A DNA stretch of 64,000 nt from Sphingomonas vulcanisoli. Lineage in GTDB: Bacteria; Pseudomonadota; Alphaproteobacteria; Sphingomonadales; Sphingomonadaceae. How positions within the stretch are numbered: the stretch's first letter is position 1; the number at the start of each line of letters is the position of its first letter. The stretch covers positions 51,347 to 115,346 of the forward strand of contig NZ_JAAOZC010000009.1 in assembly GCF_011761305.1 (NCBI RefSeq), in the 5' to 3' direction. Both the position numbers and the translations under genes were made by a program. The notes under the pieces were generated by a model. The model made no database searches. It saw nothing but the letters and a program-made list of their open reading frames with translations, and had not been told where the DNA came from. Positions 17,810-26,817 of this stretch are shown in pieces.

Positions 17810-18595
17810 TCAGGTGGCGTGTTCGGCCTTTTGTTTTGCCGGAATGGGCCGACGCTGTAACGATGCTTCGATCAATCGAGCCGTTTGCTGCAGCAACTCG
17901 AGCAATTCCTCTCCACCTGGCCCGCCCGGATTCGGACCGGATTGAGAAATCGATATAGCCGCAAAGACCCGTCCATCGAGGCGAACGGGCACCGCGATGC
18001 ACCGCACGCTCGGATCGATTTCGCCATTGTCTCGCGCATGCCCGGTTTGGCGGACAGTCTTCAATGCCGCGCGTAAGATTTCGGGATCCACGATTGTGTT
18101 AGCCGTCAACCGGACGAACGGGCTGGAGGTGAGATAGCGCTCGCGTTCGCGCTCCGGCATAGCAGCGAGCAACACTTTCCCGATGCCAGAGCAATAAGCC
18201 TCGAGTTGCATGCCTTCCTGGGTCAGGACATTGGCATCACCGCGCGCCTTGACCAGGTAGGTCACCATATCGTCTTCCAGCATTCCGAGATGCGCGGTCA
18301 GTCCGGTGCGTTTGGCCAGAGAGTCGAGTAGCGGCCTGCTTACGGCTTTCAACACGCCCTGCATGTCGCGTGTGCGTCCCAACCGGATCAGCGTCAGGCC
18401 TGGAAGATAATTGCCGCGCGAAGCACGCGACACAAATCCGCGCCGTTGTAGCGTTGCCAGAATTCTATGGGCTGTCGATGCCGGAATGCCCGCTTCCTCG
18501 GCCAGCAAAGAGATTGGTGCGCCACCACCATGATCGATCACAACCTCAAGCAAACGAAGGCCTTTATCGAGGGTATTTGATGCAGGGGTCACCAT
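17810..18595 (-). CDS. IclR-family transcriptional regulator
   Basis: The 261-residue protein has an IclR winged helix (N-T-L-D-K-G-L-R-L-L-E-V-V, recognition helix around A-S-T-A-H-R-I-L-A-T-L) and a complete effector domain with G-I-G-K-V-L-L-A-A-M. It is divergent from the lower meta-pathway genes starting at 18688. The 92-base gap between them holds a long inverted repeat, so it likely controls both itself and that operon. The inducer may be a pathway aromatic or 2-hydroxydienoate; this is inference. Confidence 0.87.
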   Translation of the reverse strand: MVTPASNTLDKGLRLLEVVIDHGGGAPISLLAEEAGIPASTAHRILATLQRRGFVSRASRGNYLPGLTLIRLGRTRDMQGVLKAVSRPLLDSLAKRTGLTAHLGMLEDDMVTYLVKARGDANVLTQEGMQLEAYCSGIGKVLLAAMPERERERYLTSSPFVRLTANTIVDPEILRAALKTVRQTGHARDNGEIDPSVRCIAVPVRLDGRVFAAISISQSGPNPGGPGGEELLELLQQTARLIEASLQRRPIPAKQKAEHAT

Positions 18596-18605
18596 TTCTC
18601 TTCCC

Positions 18606-18643
18606 TAACCCTATTCTTATATCTTGAGAGAATTTAGGGTATT
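18606..18643. promoter_or_regulatory. Inverted repeat in the IclR/meta-pathway divergent promoter
   Basis: ACCCTATTCT at 18608-18617 is mirrored by AGAATTTAGGGT at 18629-18640, with two unpaired bases inside the right arm. It lies 13 bases upstream of the IclR start and about 50 bases upstream of the hydratase start, the usual position for an IclR-family operator. Confidence 0.5.
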
Positions 18644-18687
18644 AGCGTTGCCCGCGCAAGCCCGCTCCCATAAACGAACCTTCGAGG

Positions 18688-19500
18688 ATGTTTGATAAAG
18701 GTCCAACGCCGGTGCCGATCGATCGCGAAACAATCGCCCGGCGTTTGTATGACGCATATCGCGGGGGCGCCGTACCGCCGCTGCGTGATGGGCTGGAGCC
18801 GACCGACGCCGACGGCGCTTATGCCATCCAGCAGATCAACACTCGGCGATGGATCGAGGAGGGGCGCCGTATTATCGGCCGCAAAATCGGCCTGACCGCC
18901 GAGGCGGTCCAGAAGCAACTCGGCGTCGATCAGCCGGATTATGGCGTCCTGTTTGATGACATGTGGATCGCGGAGGGCGGAGAGCTCTTGGCGTCGAAGG
19001 TGTTGCAACCCAAGGCCGAGGCCGAGATTGCAATCGTCCTGGCGCGCGATTTGAACGATCCCGATGCGACCGCGGAATCCGTCGCTGCGTCAGCCGAATA
19101 TGCGGTCGCCGCTATTGAGATCGTCGACAGTCGCATTGCCGACTGGAAAATCACCTTTGCCGATACCGTCGCAGACAACGGATCATCGGCCTATTTCGTG
19201 TTGGGGACGGATAAGAAGCCGCTCCCGGGCCTCGATCTCCGCACCTGCGGTATGGCCTTGGAAATCAACGATAAGGTCGTGTCGCTTGGTGCGGGCGTGG
19301 CTTGCCTGGGCCACCCGCTAAACGCCGCGGCGTGGCTCGCCCGAACCTTGGCCCAACGCGGGGAAGGATTGCGCGCGGGGGACGTTCTGATGACCGGAGC
19401 ACTCGGCCCGATGGTCGCACTTTCACCCGGCGATCAGGTAAAGGCCACGGTGGGGGGCTTAGGGTCAGTTGCTTTCAGCTATAGGGACGAACGGGCATGA
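18688..19500 (+). CDS. mhpD: 2-oxopent-4-enoate (2-hydroxypentadienoate) hydratase family enzyme
   Basis: The 270-residue protein has the hydratase/4-oxalocrotonate decarboxylase pattern: G-R-K-I-G-L-T near residue 70, P-K-A-E-A-E-I-A with metal-binding glutamates near residue 110, and I-E-I-V-D-S-R-I. It would hydrate 2-hydroxypenta-2,4-dienoate to 4-hydroxy-2-oxovalerate in the lower meta-cleavage pathway. The next two genes supply the following steps, with ATGA overlaps between them. The sister family 4-oxalocrotonate decarboxylase has a very similar sequence, so that activity cannot be excluded. Confidence 0.85.
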   Translation: MFDKGPTPVPIDRETIARRLYDAYRGGAVPPLRDGLEPTDADGAYAIQQINTRRWIEEGRRIIGRKIGLTAEAVQKQLGVDQPDYGVLFDDMWIAEGGELLASKVLQPKAEAEIAIVLARDLNDPDATAESVAASAEYAVAAIEIVDSRIADWKITFADTVADNGSSAYFVLGTDKKPLPGLDLRTCGMALEINDKVVSLGAGVACLGHPLNAAAWLARTLAQRGEGLRAGDVLMTGALGPMVALSPGDQVKATVGGLGSVAFSYRDERA

Positions 19501-20450
19501 CGCATGCAGACGGTAAAGCGCGCGTCGCGATTATTGGGTCTGGCAATATTGGCACCGACCTGATGATCAAGGTCATGCGACTGTCGAACATTCTGGAAAT
19601 GGGCGCCTTTGTCGGCATCGATCCAAATTCCGACGGGCTCAAACGGGCCGAGCGTATGGGTGTTCCGGTCACGGCTGAGGGCATCGACGGTCTGGTCGCA
19701 ATGCCGGGTTTTGCGGATATCGATATCGTCTTCGATGCGACTTCGGCGGGCGCTCATAAGCGGCATGACGAGATCCTTCGCCAGCACGGCAAAATCGTGA
19801 TCGACCTGACGCCGGCCGCGATAGGCCCTTACACGATCCCCTCGGTAAACGGGGACGATAATCTCGATCAAGGCAACGTCAACATGGTCACGTGCGGAGG
19901 CCAGGCGACGATTCCGATCGTTGCGGCTGTAAACCGCGTTGCCAAAGTGCATTACGGCGAGATCGTCGCGTCTATCGCCTCGAAATCGGCAGGCCCCGGC
20001 ACGCGCGCCAATATCGACGAATTTACCGAAACGACGGCGCTGGCGATAGAGAAAGTCGGAGGCGCAACGCGGGGCAAGGCGATCATCGTGCTCAACCCGG
20101 CTGAGCCGCCGCTGATCATGCGGGACACCGTCTATTGCCTTTGTGATGATGGCGACACGGCTGCAATCGAGGCGTCGATCAAGTCGATGGTCGAGGAAAT
20201 TAGAACTTTCGTTCCCGGTTATCGACTGAAGCAGCAGGTGCAGTTTGAACGGATCGGCGACAACCTGCCGTTACGCATACCTGAGATGGATCATGCGTTT
20301 ACCGGACTGAAGGTAACGGTCTTTCTCGAAGTGGAAGGGGCGGCGCATTACCTTCCCGCGTACGCGGGGAACCTGGATATCATGACATCGGCGGCGCTTA
20401 AGACCGCCGAAAAGATTGCGCTTCGTCATCGCGAAAAGGTGTTGGCATGA
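19497..20450 (+). CDS. mhpF: Acetaldehyde dehydrogenase (acylating)
   Basis: A 317-residue match to DmpF/MhpF: the N-terminal [11 protein letters not shown] nucleotide site and the [11 protein letters not shown] segment with the catalytic cysteine near residue 128. It converts acetaldehyde, NAD and CoA to acetyl-CoA. It works as a channelling complex with the aldolase encoded next, whose start overlaps its stop. Length is normal for the family. Confidence 0.95.
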   Translation: MTHADGKARVAIIGSGNIGTDLMIKVMRLSNILEMGAFVGIDPNSDGLKRAERMGVPVTAEGIDGLVAMPGFADIDIVFDATSAGAHKRHDEILRQHGKIVIDLTPAAIGPYTIPSVNGDDNLDQGNVNMVTCGGQATIPIVAAVNRVAKVHYGEIVASIASKSAGPGTRANIDEFTETTALAIEKVGGATRGKAIIVLNPAEPPLIMRDTVYCLCDDGDTAAIEASIKSMVEEIRTFVPGYRLKQQVQFERIGDNLPLRIPEMDHAFTGLKVTVFLEVEGAAHYLPAYAGNLDIMTSAALKTAEKIALRHREKVLA

Positions 20451-21472
20451 GTGCGGCGCTGCCGGCGGGCAAACTTTACATCCAGGACGTTACCCTGCGC
20501 GATGGCATGCATGCCGTGCGCCATCAGTACGGACTTGATCATGTGCGTGCGATTGCGCGCGCTCTCGATAAGGCCAAGGTCGATGCGATCGAGGTGGCTC
20601 ATGGTGATGGCCTGTCGGGTTCAAGCTTCAACTATGGCTTCGGCGCGCACACCGATTGGGATTGGATCGCCGCGGTGGCCGAGGTACTGGAGCACAGCGT
20701 CCTGACGACTTTGCTGCTGCCTGGCATCGGCACCGTCCATGACCTGAAACACGCATACGATTTGGGTGTGCGGTCGGTTCGCATTGCCACGCACTGCACC
20801 GAGGCGGACGTCTCGAAACAGCATATCGAGGCCGCTCGCAACCTGGGCATGGATGTCTCCGGCTTCCTGATGATGAGCCATATGTCGCCGCCCGAACCGC
20901 TGGCCCAGCAGGCCAAGCTGATGGAAAGCTATGGCGCGCACTGCGTTTATGTGACCGACAGCGGCGGCGCCATGAACATGGACGATTACGCGGCCCGGCT
21001 CCAAGCCTATGACCGGGTGCTGAAGCCCGAGACCCAGCGCGGCGTCCACGCGCATCACAACCTTTCGCTCGGTGTGGCCAATTCGATCGTCGCGGTTCAG
21101 AACGGAGCGGTGCGGGTCGATGCTTCGCTCGCCGGGATGGGCGCGGGTGCGGGTAATGCCCCGCTCGAGGTGTTCATCGCCGCTGCCGATCGTGCCGGCT
21201 GGAACCATGGCTGCGATCTTTACGCTCTGATGGATGCGGCCGAAGACCTCGTCCGGCCGCTCCAGGATCGCCCGGTCCGGGTCGATCGCGAAACGCTGAC
21301 CCTTGGCTATGCCGGAGTCTATTCGAGCTTTCTGCGCCACGCTGAAAAAGCCGCTGGCGAACATGGGCTCGACACCCGCGCGATCCTCGTCGAGCTCGGC
21401 CGCCGTAAGATGGTCGGCGGACAGGAGGACATGATCGTCGATGTCGCGCTGGACCTCACGGCGGGCCGGTAA
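20447..21472 (+). CDS. mhpE: 4-hydroxy-2-oxovalerate aldolase
   Basis: A 341-residue DmpG/MhpE-type aldolase. The start [12 protein letters not shown] carries the metal-binding Asp, and the H-A-H-H-N-L-S-L-G segment near residue 200 carries the metal-binding histidines. It splits 4-hydroxy-2-oxovalerate into pyruvate and acetaldehyde, the latter passing to the dehydrogenase encoded just upstream. Together with the hydratase these three genes form a complete lower meta pathway. The ring-cleaving extradiol dioxygenase is not in the window. Confidence 0.95.
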   Translation: MSAALPAGKLYIQDVTLRDGMHAVRHQYGLDHVRAIARALDKAKVDAIEVAHGDGLSGSSFNYGFGAHTDWDWIAAVAEVLEHSVLTTLLLPGIGTVHDLKHAYDLGVRSVRIATHCTEADVSKQHIEAARNLGMDVSGFLMMSHMSPPEPLAQQAKLMESYGAHCVYVTDSGGAMNMDDYAARLQAYDRVLKPETQRGVHAHHNLSLGVANSIVAVQNGAVRVDASLAGMGAGAGNAPLEVFIAAADRAGWNHGCDLYALMDAAEDLVRPLQDRPVRVDRETLTLGYAGVYSSFLRHAEKAAGEHGLDTRAILVELGRRKMVGGQEDMIVDVALDLTAGR

Positions 21473-21498
21473 CGACACGGTCGGCGGCCGTCGGACGC

Positions 21499-22263
21499 AT
21501 GGGAGGACGGCAATATGGCGAGGCAAGCGTGGCGATAACCCAAAGACGCTTTCGCCGATGGTCGGCAGTCGTAGGGGTGACTTTGGCGGCGTGCGGAGGC
21601 GGTTTTGTACTCGCACAGCCCAGCCCCGTCCCAACACCCAAGTTGCCGCCGAAGGGCCCGCCGTCATTCTTCGTCAGCAGTGTCGGCCTGGGCCATGGCG
21701 GCGATCTTGGGGGTATTGAAGGTGCCGACCGACATTGCCAGAAACTTGCTGGAGCGGCCGGTTTGGGCGGACGGACGTGGCGGGCTTATCTGAGTGTGGC
21801 TGCGCGCGCCGGTGCGGCCGCGGTCAATGCGCGCGATCGCATCGGCAAGGGGCCATGGTACAATGTTCACGGCGACCGCATCGCGATGGATCTGGACGAT
21901 CTTCATGGCGATACGCTTGAAAGCGCCCGCCGCGGCAACCTGATCTCGCGCAGCAACGCGCTGACCGAGCAAGGCACGCAGGTTCCCGGCGATGCCGCTC
22001 ATGCGGTTTATCATGACGTCCTGACGGGATCACGGTCAGACGGTCGGGCTTTCCAGGGCTCCGTCGACCATACATGCCATAACTGGACTTATGGCGGTCC
22101 GGACGGCGCGCCGCAGGTCGGCCACTGGGATCGGGATTCCAAATATTTCGGCTTATCGTGGAATTCCGCTCATGCGGCACCGGGGTGTAGCGTGGATCGG
22201 CTTGCGCTCTCGGGCGGCAAAGGGCTGCTTTATTGCTTTGCCGCGGACAAGGCGCCGGATTGA
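21499..22263 (+). CDS. Exported protein with DUF1554/lectin-like domain
   Basis: This 254-residue product has a basic start followed by a hydrophobic stretch (V-V-G-V-T-L-A-A-C-G-G-G-F-V-L-A) that looks like a signal peptide, then a proline-rich linker. The mature part begins F-F-V-S-S and contains G-G-I-E-G-A-D-R-H-C-Q near residue 75, W-R-A-Y-L-S, and a late C-H-N-W-T; this pattern recalls the DUF1554/C-type-lectin-like secreted proteins, with paired cysteines. A GTG at 21529 is an alternative start. It follows the aldolase gene by 26 bases, an unusual partner for cytosolic enzymes. Function unknown. Confidence 0.6.
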   Translation: MGGRQYGEASVAITQRRFRRWSAVVGVTLAACGGGFVLAQPSPVPTPKLPPKGPPSFFVSSVGLGHGGDLGGIEGADRHCQKLAGAAGLGGRTWRAYLSVAARAGAAAVNARDRIGKGPWYNVHGDRIAMDLDDLHGDTLESARRGNLISRSNALTEQGTQVPGDAAHAVYHDVLTGSRSDGRAFQGSVDHTCHNWTYGGPDGAPQVGHWDRDSKYFGLSWNSAHAAPGCSVDRLALSGGKGLLYCFAADKAPD

Positions 22264-22289
22264 CGTCCAGCGGATAGCCGCCTGGTCCT

Positions 22290-23534
22290 TCAGTCGGCGA
22301 CGTAGGGCGGCGCGATACGCATGCTTTGGGCAATGGCGGCAATCGGCTCGCGTTCGTCCGTCAGGCGACTTTCCCACCATTCGAAGAAGTGGCGCTGGTT
22401 CATCTCGCTGAACAGGTCCGAAACACGTCCCGGCAGGTTTCGCTTGAGTTCGTGGCCCATGCCCATCTGAAAATTAAGCGCGGTCCGGGCGGCCAACAAT
22501 GATCCCGATCTCTTGGTCAGAGACGACCAGGGCTCAACCTGGTCTGCCGATCGCAGCCCGGCAGGCCCGAAATGCAGCTGGCAGGATCTGCGCATCGCGT
22601 CTTTGACCTCGTCGGGCGCGGCGGCATCGGCAAAGCAATAGGTATTGATTTCGGTCCGGGTTGGGCCACGAGGGTGCCACACATGTAGGCTGCGCGTTCG
22701 CCAATCGAATGAAAGATTGGGAAAGAGCGTGCCGACCAGCGGGATCATGGCGCGGGCGCGATCCCTGCCCAGGCGGGCTTCCACCTCGTCGGCCACCGAT
22801 TGCTCGTAGGCGCTGACAACGGCCGAAGGTTGGTAAAGCGTCGGGTCGGTCAGCACGGCCATAGCGCCGGAGCCGGCGCTGATTTGCAGCCCCTGATCTA
22901 GGTTACTCGGGCTGAGGCTTCCGGTCGCCATGTTGGTGGCCGCATGCAAGGTCGATTCACAATAGGCATCGCCCGCATATGTCTCCGCCGGTACTTTCCA
23001 ATTGGCATCGACTTCCCAACGAAAAGCGGCGTGACCGCATGCTTCGACGCCGCCCTCACGGCGATCCACGAGCATGTCCAGGTACCAAGCAAAGTCGCCG
23101 AGGTAAGCGGTCAGGGGCGCGGCATTCGGATCGAAGCTCGCGAATATCAATCCCTTGTAGATCGCGACGCGCGGCACCGCGACGGCATGGAGATGTGCCT
23201 GCCCGGTCACGATACCTTCCCTGCCATACGACAGGCCATGGCAGCTGCAGGCCAGATAATCCGCGATACCGCGCTCCCGGCGGGCTATCGCACCATCGCC
23301 CGCCACGCACTGGTTGACGAAAATGCGCGGTTCGTCGTCTGCTCCGCGCCATACGAGTATCGGGGTCTCCCCCATGGAAGACACGAAATACGCGCCGGTC
23401 TTATCGATCCAGTTGGCTGGCCCTACAAAGAGCCAGCACCGCCGGAAAATCGTTCGCTGCTCTTCCTCGTAAATTTCTTCGGAAATGAACACCGACCGGT
23501 CGAGCAAGCCGGTGGTCCCATCGAAATAAGGCAT
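22290..23534 (-). CDS. Degenerate Rieske oxygenase alpha subunit (iron ligands replaced)
   Basis: The frame is intact (414 residues, starting M-P-Y-F-D-G) and the whole protein follows the ring-hydroxylating alpha-subunit layout. At the Rieske site the expected C-x-H-R reads C-V-A-G (near residue 84, nucleotides about 23305-23316), while the second half C-S-C-H-G is present. At the mononuclear iron site G-D-A-Y-H-x4-H reads G-D-A-Y-C-E-S-T-L-H (about 22940-22970). The later Asp ligand region F-G-P-A-G...D-Q-V-E-P-W also seems altered. Normal oxygenase chemistry is therefore doubtful. It is the last gene of an operon with a beta subunit and a rhodanese. Confidence 0.85.
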   Translation of the reverse strand: MPYFDGTTGLLDRSVFISEEIYEEEQRTIFRRCWLFVGPANWIDKTGAYFVSSMGETPILVWRGADDEPRIFVNQCVAGDGAIARRERGIADYLACSCHGLSYGREGIVTGQAHLHAVAVPRVAIYKGLIFASFDPNAAPLTAYLGDFAWYLDMLVDRREGGVEACGHAAFRWEVDANWKVPAETYAGDAYCESTLHAATNMATGSLSPSNLDQGLQISAGSGAMAVLTDPTLYQPSAVVSAYEQSVADEVEARLGRDRARAMIPLVGTLFPNLSFDWRTRSLHVWHPRGPTRTEINTYCFADAAAPDEVKDAMRRSCQLHFGPAGLRSADQVEPWSSLTKRSGSLLAARTALNFQMGMGHELKRNLPGRVSDLFSEMNQRHFFEWWESRLTDEREPIAAIAQSMRIAPPYVAD

Positions 23535-23556
23535 TTGTAGTCCGCTTGGCGGCAAA

Positions 23557-23901
23557 TCAGGACGGTGTCGGCATGATACCGTCGGAGATGGTGTCGATCT
23601 GGTAATCGGCGTCGATCCAGGCATCAACGCCGCCAAGCAGCATGCCAACGTCTTCAAATCCCAGCGATGCCGCGAATTCGCTCATTTCCTGGGCGGTTTC
23701 GTCGTCTTCGGCAACGATCAGCAACGGCCGACCGGCGGGCACTTGCTGCTTGCGCCCTTCGATGGATTTGCCGGGAAGATTGAGCGAACCCGGAACACGG
23801 CCGCCAAAGTAATCAAAGGGGAAGCGCGTATCGACCACAAAGCGCCCGGCTTCGATCTCTTTGGCGGCTTCGGCCGGCGAAAACTGCTTGATATCAGCCA
23901 T
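23557..23901 (-). CDS. Rhodanese-domain protein lacking the active-site cysteine
   Basis: The 114-residue single rhodanese domain shows F-V-V-D-T-R-F-P-F-D-Y, then V-P-G-S-L-N-L-P and a C-terminal L-G-F-E-D-V...L-G-G-V-D-A-W. The active-site loop, normally C-x-x-G-x-R after the central strand, reads L-L-I-V-A-E-D-D-E-T; there is no cysteine anywhere in the protein. Sulfurtransfer by the usual route is thus unlikely, and a binding or regulatory role is more plausible. It sits between the beta- and alpha-subunit genes with gaps of 14 and 22 bases. Confidence 0.82.
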   Translation of the reverse strand: MADIKQFSPAEAAKEIEAGRFVVDTRFPFDYFGGRVPGSLNLPGKSIEGRKQQVPAGRPLLIVAEDDETAQEMSEFAASLGFEDVGMLLGGVDAWIDADYQIDTISDGIMPTPS

Positions 23902-23915
23902 GACGGTGTCCCAGA

Positions 23916-24437
23916 TCAGAAGAAGTTAGAGAGATTACGCGATAGCACGACGGTTTGATCGAGAAATATCTTTCGGTTGGCGATCTTATAAGATCCGTCG
24001 ACCTTGCGCAGAACGTCGCGGCGCATGCCCAGCCAATTATCCTCTTCGGAATTAAGGCGGGTGCGGTACAAGTGAAAATTGCTTTCCACTTCTAGTTCGT
24101 CGTCGTCGTCTCTCACCACGCGAACGTTGGTGACGATGTGGCGCTGCCGGGAGGGAGGGTCTTCGGCCCAGGCATATCCGGTTTCGAGCTTGCGCACGCG
24201 TGCGCCGAGCGCGGTGTAATCGTCATCGAAAAAGGCTATGGAGCCGGGCTGGGTGAATTCCTTTGCGAGTTCATTCGAGGTCATCGTGCGGCGGACAGGC
24301 ATCCAATAATGAATGTCTTCCGCGAACAACTTGAACCATTCCGCATAATTCCGCGAATCTAGCATCGCCGCTTCGTTATAATAGAATTGCTCTACGGCAA
24401 ATTGACGCTCCACGGGCGTCTGAGCTCCTGGTTCCAC
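23916..24437 (-). CDS. Ring-hydroxylating oxygenase beta subunit
   Basis: A 173-residue beta subunit of the NTF2-like fold: V-E-Q-F-Y-Y-N-E-A-A-M-L-D, then W-F-K-L-F-A-E-D-I-H-Y-W-M-P-V near residue 40 and R-Q-R-H-I-V-T-N-V near residue 100. The residues look normal for biphenyl/naphthalene-type dioxygenases. The start is GTG preceded by AAGGAGCGAGC at good spacing. It is the first gene of the operon with rhodanese and the degenerate alpha subunit, so it probably forms a structural complex with that alpha protein. Confidence 0.85.
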   Translation of the reverse strand: MEPGAQTPVERQFAVEQFYYNEAAMLDSRNYAEWFKLFAEDIHYWMPVRRTMTSNELAKEFTQPGSIAFFDDDYTALGARVRKLETGYAWAEDPPSRQRHIVTNVRVVRDDDDELEVESNFHLYRTRLNSEEDNWLGMRRDVLRKVDGSYKIANRKIFLDQTVVLSRNLSNFF

Positions 24438-24461
24438 GCTCGCTCCTTCTCTTTCAAATGC

Positions 24462-24489
24462 GGACGTTATTTCGGAGAACGTCCTTTTT
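24462..24489. promoter_or_regulatory. Inverted repeat upstream of the beta-rhodanese-alpha operon
   Basis: GGACGTT at 24462-24468 pairs with AACGTCC at 24478-24484, followed on the plus strand by five T residues. It lies 25 bases upstream of the beta-subunit start. With no plus-strand gene before it, an operator for the minus-strand operon is more likely than a terminator. The rest of the 24438-24725 gap holds no supported gene. Confidence 0.4.
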
Positions 24490-24725
24490 CTCTTTTCGAA
24501 GCTATCAATTCATCATTGCCTTATCGCGCCAGGGTCAGCACGGGATATGAGGAGACAGAAAGCTTCAAGGAAGCTCGATATCTTGCGTTTTGGGAGGCGG
24601 CGCAAGAATCCACGGTGGATCATTTCTCACGGAGCGATAATGCGCGCGGATGTCCAATGTGGTCGCAGGCGCGAATTCCTGTCATTGCCCAAGGTCATCT
24701 CTCCGACCCTTCCGGCACCTGCCGA

Positions 24726-25928
24726 TCATGCCGAAGATGGCAGGGAACGGCGAAAATCAAGCTGAGGTCGCGCGATCTCGCGCCACGTTGCAGCCAGTAG
24801 CGCGGCGCCGAACAGGGTCACGACCAAGGCGCCGATATACATGCTGGGCAAACCGAACATGTCGGCAAGTCCACCCGCCAGCATCGAGCCCAAACCTCCG
24901 CCAAGCTGGTAGGTCATCGAATAGGTCGCCATCGATCGCCCCTGACCGTGGACTGGTGCGAAATCCATCGCCAAAGCCATGCTTGCGGCGCCCACCAAAG
25001 CCGGCCCGAACGAAGCGATAACCGCGCCGGTCAGGACCATGATCTTGGTCGTTCCGAAAAACACCACGGTAAATCCAATAGCCTGGATTACAAATCCGAG
25101 AGCGATATACGGTCCGCGGCCAAGCGAATCTGAACGCTTGCCCAGCAACGGCCGCAACACCACGGTCAAAATTCCTGAAATAACATAGAATAGGCCGACA
25201 TCGCCGATCTGAAGGTGCTTGGCGTATAAAGGCAGGAAGGACACGATCGCGGGCTGCGGGATGCTGGCGCCCAGGTTCAGCAACATGGCCAGTATAATGC
25301 CGCGATTTATCGCTGGCTGAGGCGGGCCACCGTCCTCCGATCGCATTGCCGCAGTCGGCTCACGCGGCGCGCGAATGGCCAAGGTCATCGGGATCGCCAA
25401 GACACCGAACACGATCGATAGCAGAAACACCCACCGATATCCCCCGTGGCCATGGATCATCCATAGCGCGACGGCCGGAAACAGGATGGATGCGCTGGTC
25501 ATGGCGCTGTTGTAATATCCTGAAGCCTCACCTCTACGGCCCTGCGGCGATGTGGTCACCAGCAATGCCAGCCCCCCGGTGCTGGTCGCTCCCCAGGCCG
25601 TTCCACGTAAGATCGAGGCGGCAAAGACGGCGGCCATGTACGGTATGAAATATAATAATCCCCCGATCGCCAGTATGCCCAGACCAGCGATCAGCACAAA
25701 AGCTCCGCCCCATTTGTCGCAGGCGTTGCCCATCAGCGGGCGCACCAGAAAGCTCGGAACCGCAAAAGTGAACAGTGCCAGGCCGGCCAGAGACGCGCTG
25801 CCGCCGAGCGAATTGATGTACAGTGGGATCGTCGGGATCAGCATTGCCTGATTGGCAAAGGTCACGAAGATCGCGAGGCACAAAAAAATGAATTGCCGCG
25901 TCAGCAAGCGCGTACCCCGTCCCGCCAC
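24726..25928 (-). CDS. MFS transporter (DHA1-like)
   Basis: A 400-residue major facilitator with about 12 hydrophobic segments and the motif A variant R-P-L-M-G-N-A-C-D-K-W-G after helix 2; the second half repeats the pattern in R-P-L-L-G-K-R-S-D-S-L-G. It starts with GTG at 25928. Such carriers move drugs, sugars or aromatic acids. Its place before the odd Rieske operon and after a hydrolase gene suggests transport of the substrate of this sub-cluster, but specificity cannot be read from sequence. Confidence 0.8.
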   Translation of the reverse strand: MAGRGTRLLTRQFIFLCLAIFVTFANQAMLIPTIPLYINSLGGSASLAGLALFTFAVPSFLVRPLMGNACDKWGGAFVLIAGLGILAIGGLLYFIPYMAAVFAASILRGTAWGATSTGGLALLVTTSPQGRRGEASGYYNSAMTSASILFPAVALWMIHGHGGYRWVFLLSIVFGVLAIPMTLAIRAPREPTAAMRSEDGGPPQPAINRGIILAMLLNLGASIPQPAIVSFLPLYAKHLQIGDVGLFYVISGILTVVLRPLLGKRSDSLGRGPYIALGFVIQAIGFTVVFFGTTKIMVLTGAVIASFGPALVGAASMALAMDFAPVHGQGRSMATYSMTYQLGGGLGSMLAGGLADMFGLPSMYIGALVVTLFGAALLAATWREIARPQLDFRRSLPSSA

Positions 25929-26079
25929 ATCTCAGATCGCGACGCCTAGCGGACAAACGTGCCAGAACATCGCCACCTCATCTGCCTTTGCTTTTGTACG
26001 CAAGCAATTCCGTGCCGCCGGCCATTTCTCACCCAGCGATAATCCGGCACCGGGCTATAAAATGCCGTCATAGCCGTTG

Positions 26080-26817
26080 CTAAGACAGCTTCCGTTTCAT
26101 CAAGAGGGACAGTTCGTGCCAATGCCGCTCTGCCGCGATGGGATCGTAGGCGGGTACGTCGGGCATGGTCCATGCATGCCGCGTGCCCTCATAAATTTCG
26201 CAGCGATGGTCGATACCGGCGGCGCTTAGCGCTTGCTCCAGACGCGCGGCCATTTCTGGGGGATAGCCTTTGTCCTCCGCGGCGCCAGCCACGTAAATTT
26301 CGCCCTTCATGTATGGGGCCAACCAATGGGGGCTCATCGGAGACTCCGTGGCCAGGTTGGTGCCGTGGAAGCTTGCGCTGGCAACGACGCGGGAAGGATA
26401 GCGACCTGCTGCGGTCAGCGACCACGCGCCGCCTCCGCAATAGCCGACGGTGCCGATATTGGGCCCGGCAACATCCTCGCGGGTGTCGAGATATTGTAGG
26501 AAAAAGGCGGTGTCCTCAGCGGCCAGCGCATTGTCGATCGTCGCGGAATAAGGGCCGATGACGTCGCGAACGGTGCCCGTCGCAAACAGGTGGGGTACGT
26601 CGAAAGGCAGGTACACGCCGGCGCGATAGAACATGTCGGGAAGCAGCACGACGTATCCGTATCCGGCAAGCCGTTCGGCCATTGCGAACAATATCGGCCG
26701 AATCCCGCCACCGTCCATGAACAGGATGATGGCGGGCCAAGGTCCCGATCCATCGGGCGTGAATATGAAGGAGCGGCAATCGCCATATCCGGTGCGGATC
26801 GAGATGTCTTCGCGCAT
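26080..26817 (-). CDS. Dienelactone hydrolase family protein
   Basis: An alpha/beta hydrolase of dienelactone type, 245 residues from the ATG at 26817 (M-R-E-D-I-S-I-R-T). The nucleophile motif is G-Y-C-G-G-G near residue 125, with Cys as in true dienelactone hydrolases, and the catalytic His lies in T-R-H-A-W-T-M near the C-terminus. The frame is open for 36 more codons upstream (to 26925), but that part does not resemble the family. The gene is divergent from the meta-cleavage-type hydrolase at 26997. It may open a lactone formed from a ring-cleavage product. Confidence 0.8.
   Translation of the reverse strand: MREDISIRTGYGDCRSFIFTPDGSGPWPAIILFMDGGGIRPILFAMAERLAGYGYVVLLPDMFYRAGVYLPFDVPHLFATGTVRDVIGPYSATIDNALAAEDTAFFLQYLDTREDVAGPNIGTVGYCGGGAWSLTAAGRYPSRVVASASFHGTNLATESPMSPHWLAPYMKGEIYVAGAAEDKGYPPEMAARLEQALSAAGIDHRCEIYEGTRHAWTMPDVPAYDPIAAERHWHELSLLMKRKLS

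Noticed and set aside
24462..24489. Rho-independent terminator on the plus strand
   Set aside because: It has the hairpin and T run, but no plus-strand gene lies upstream; kept only as a possible operator.
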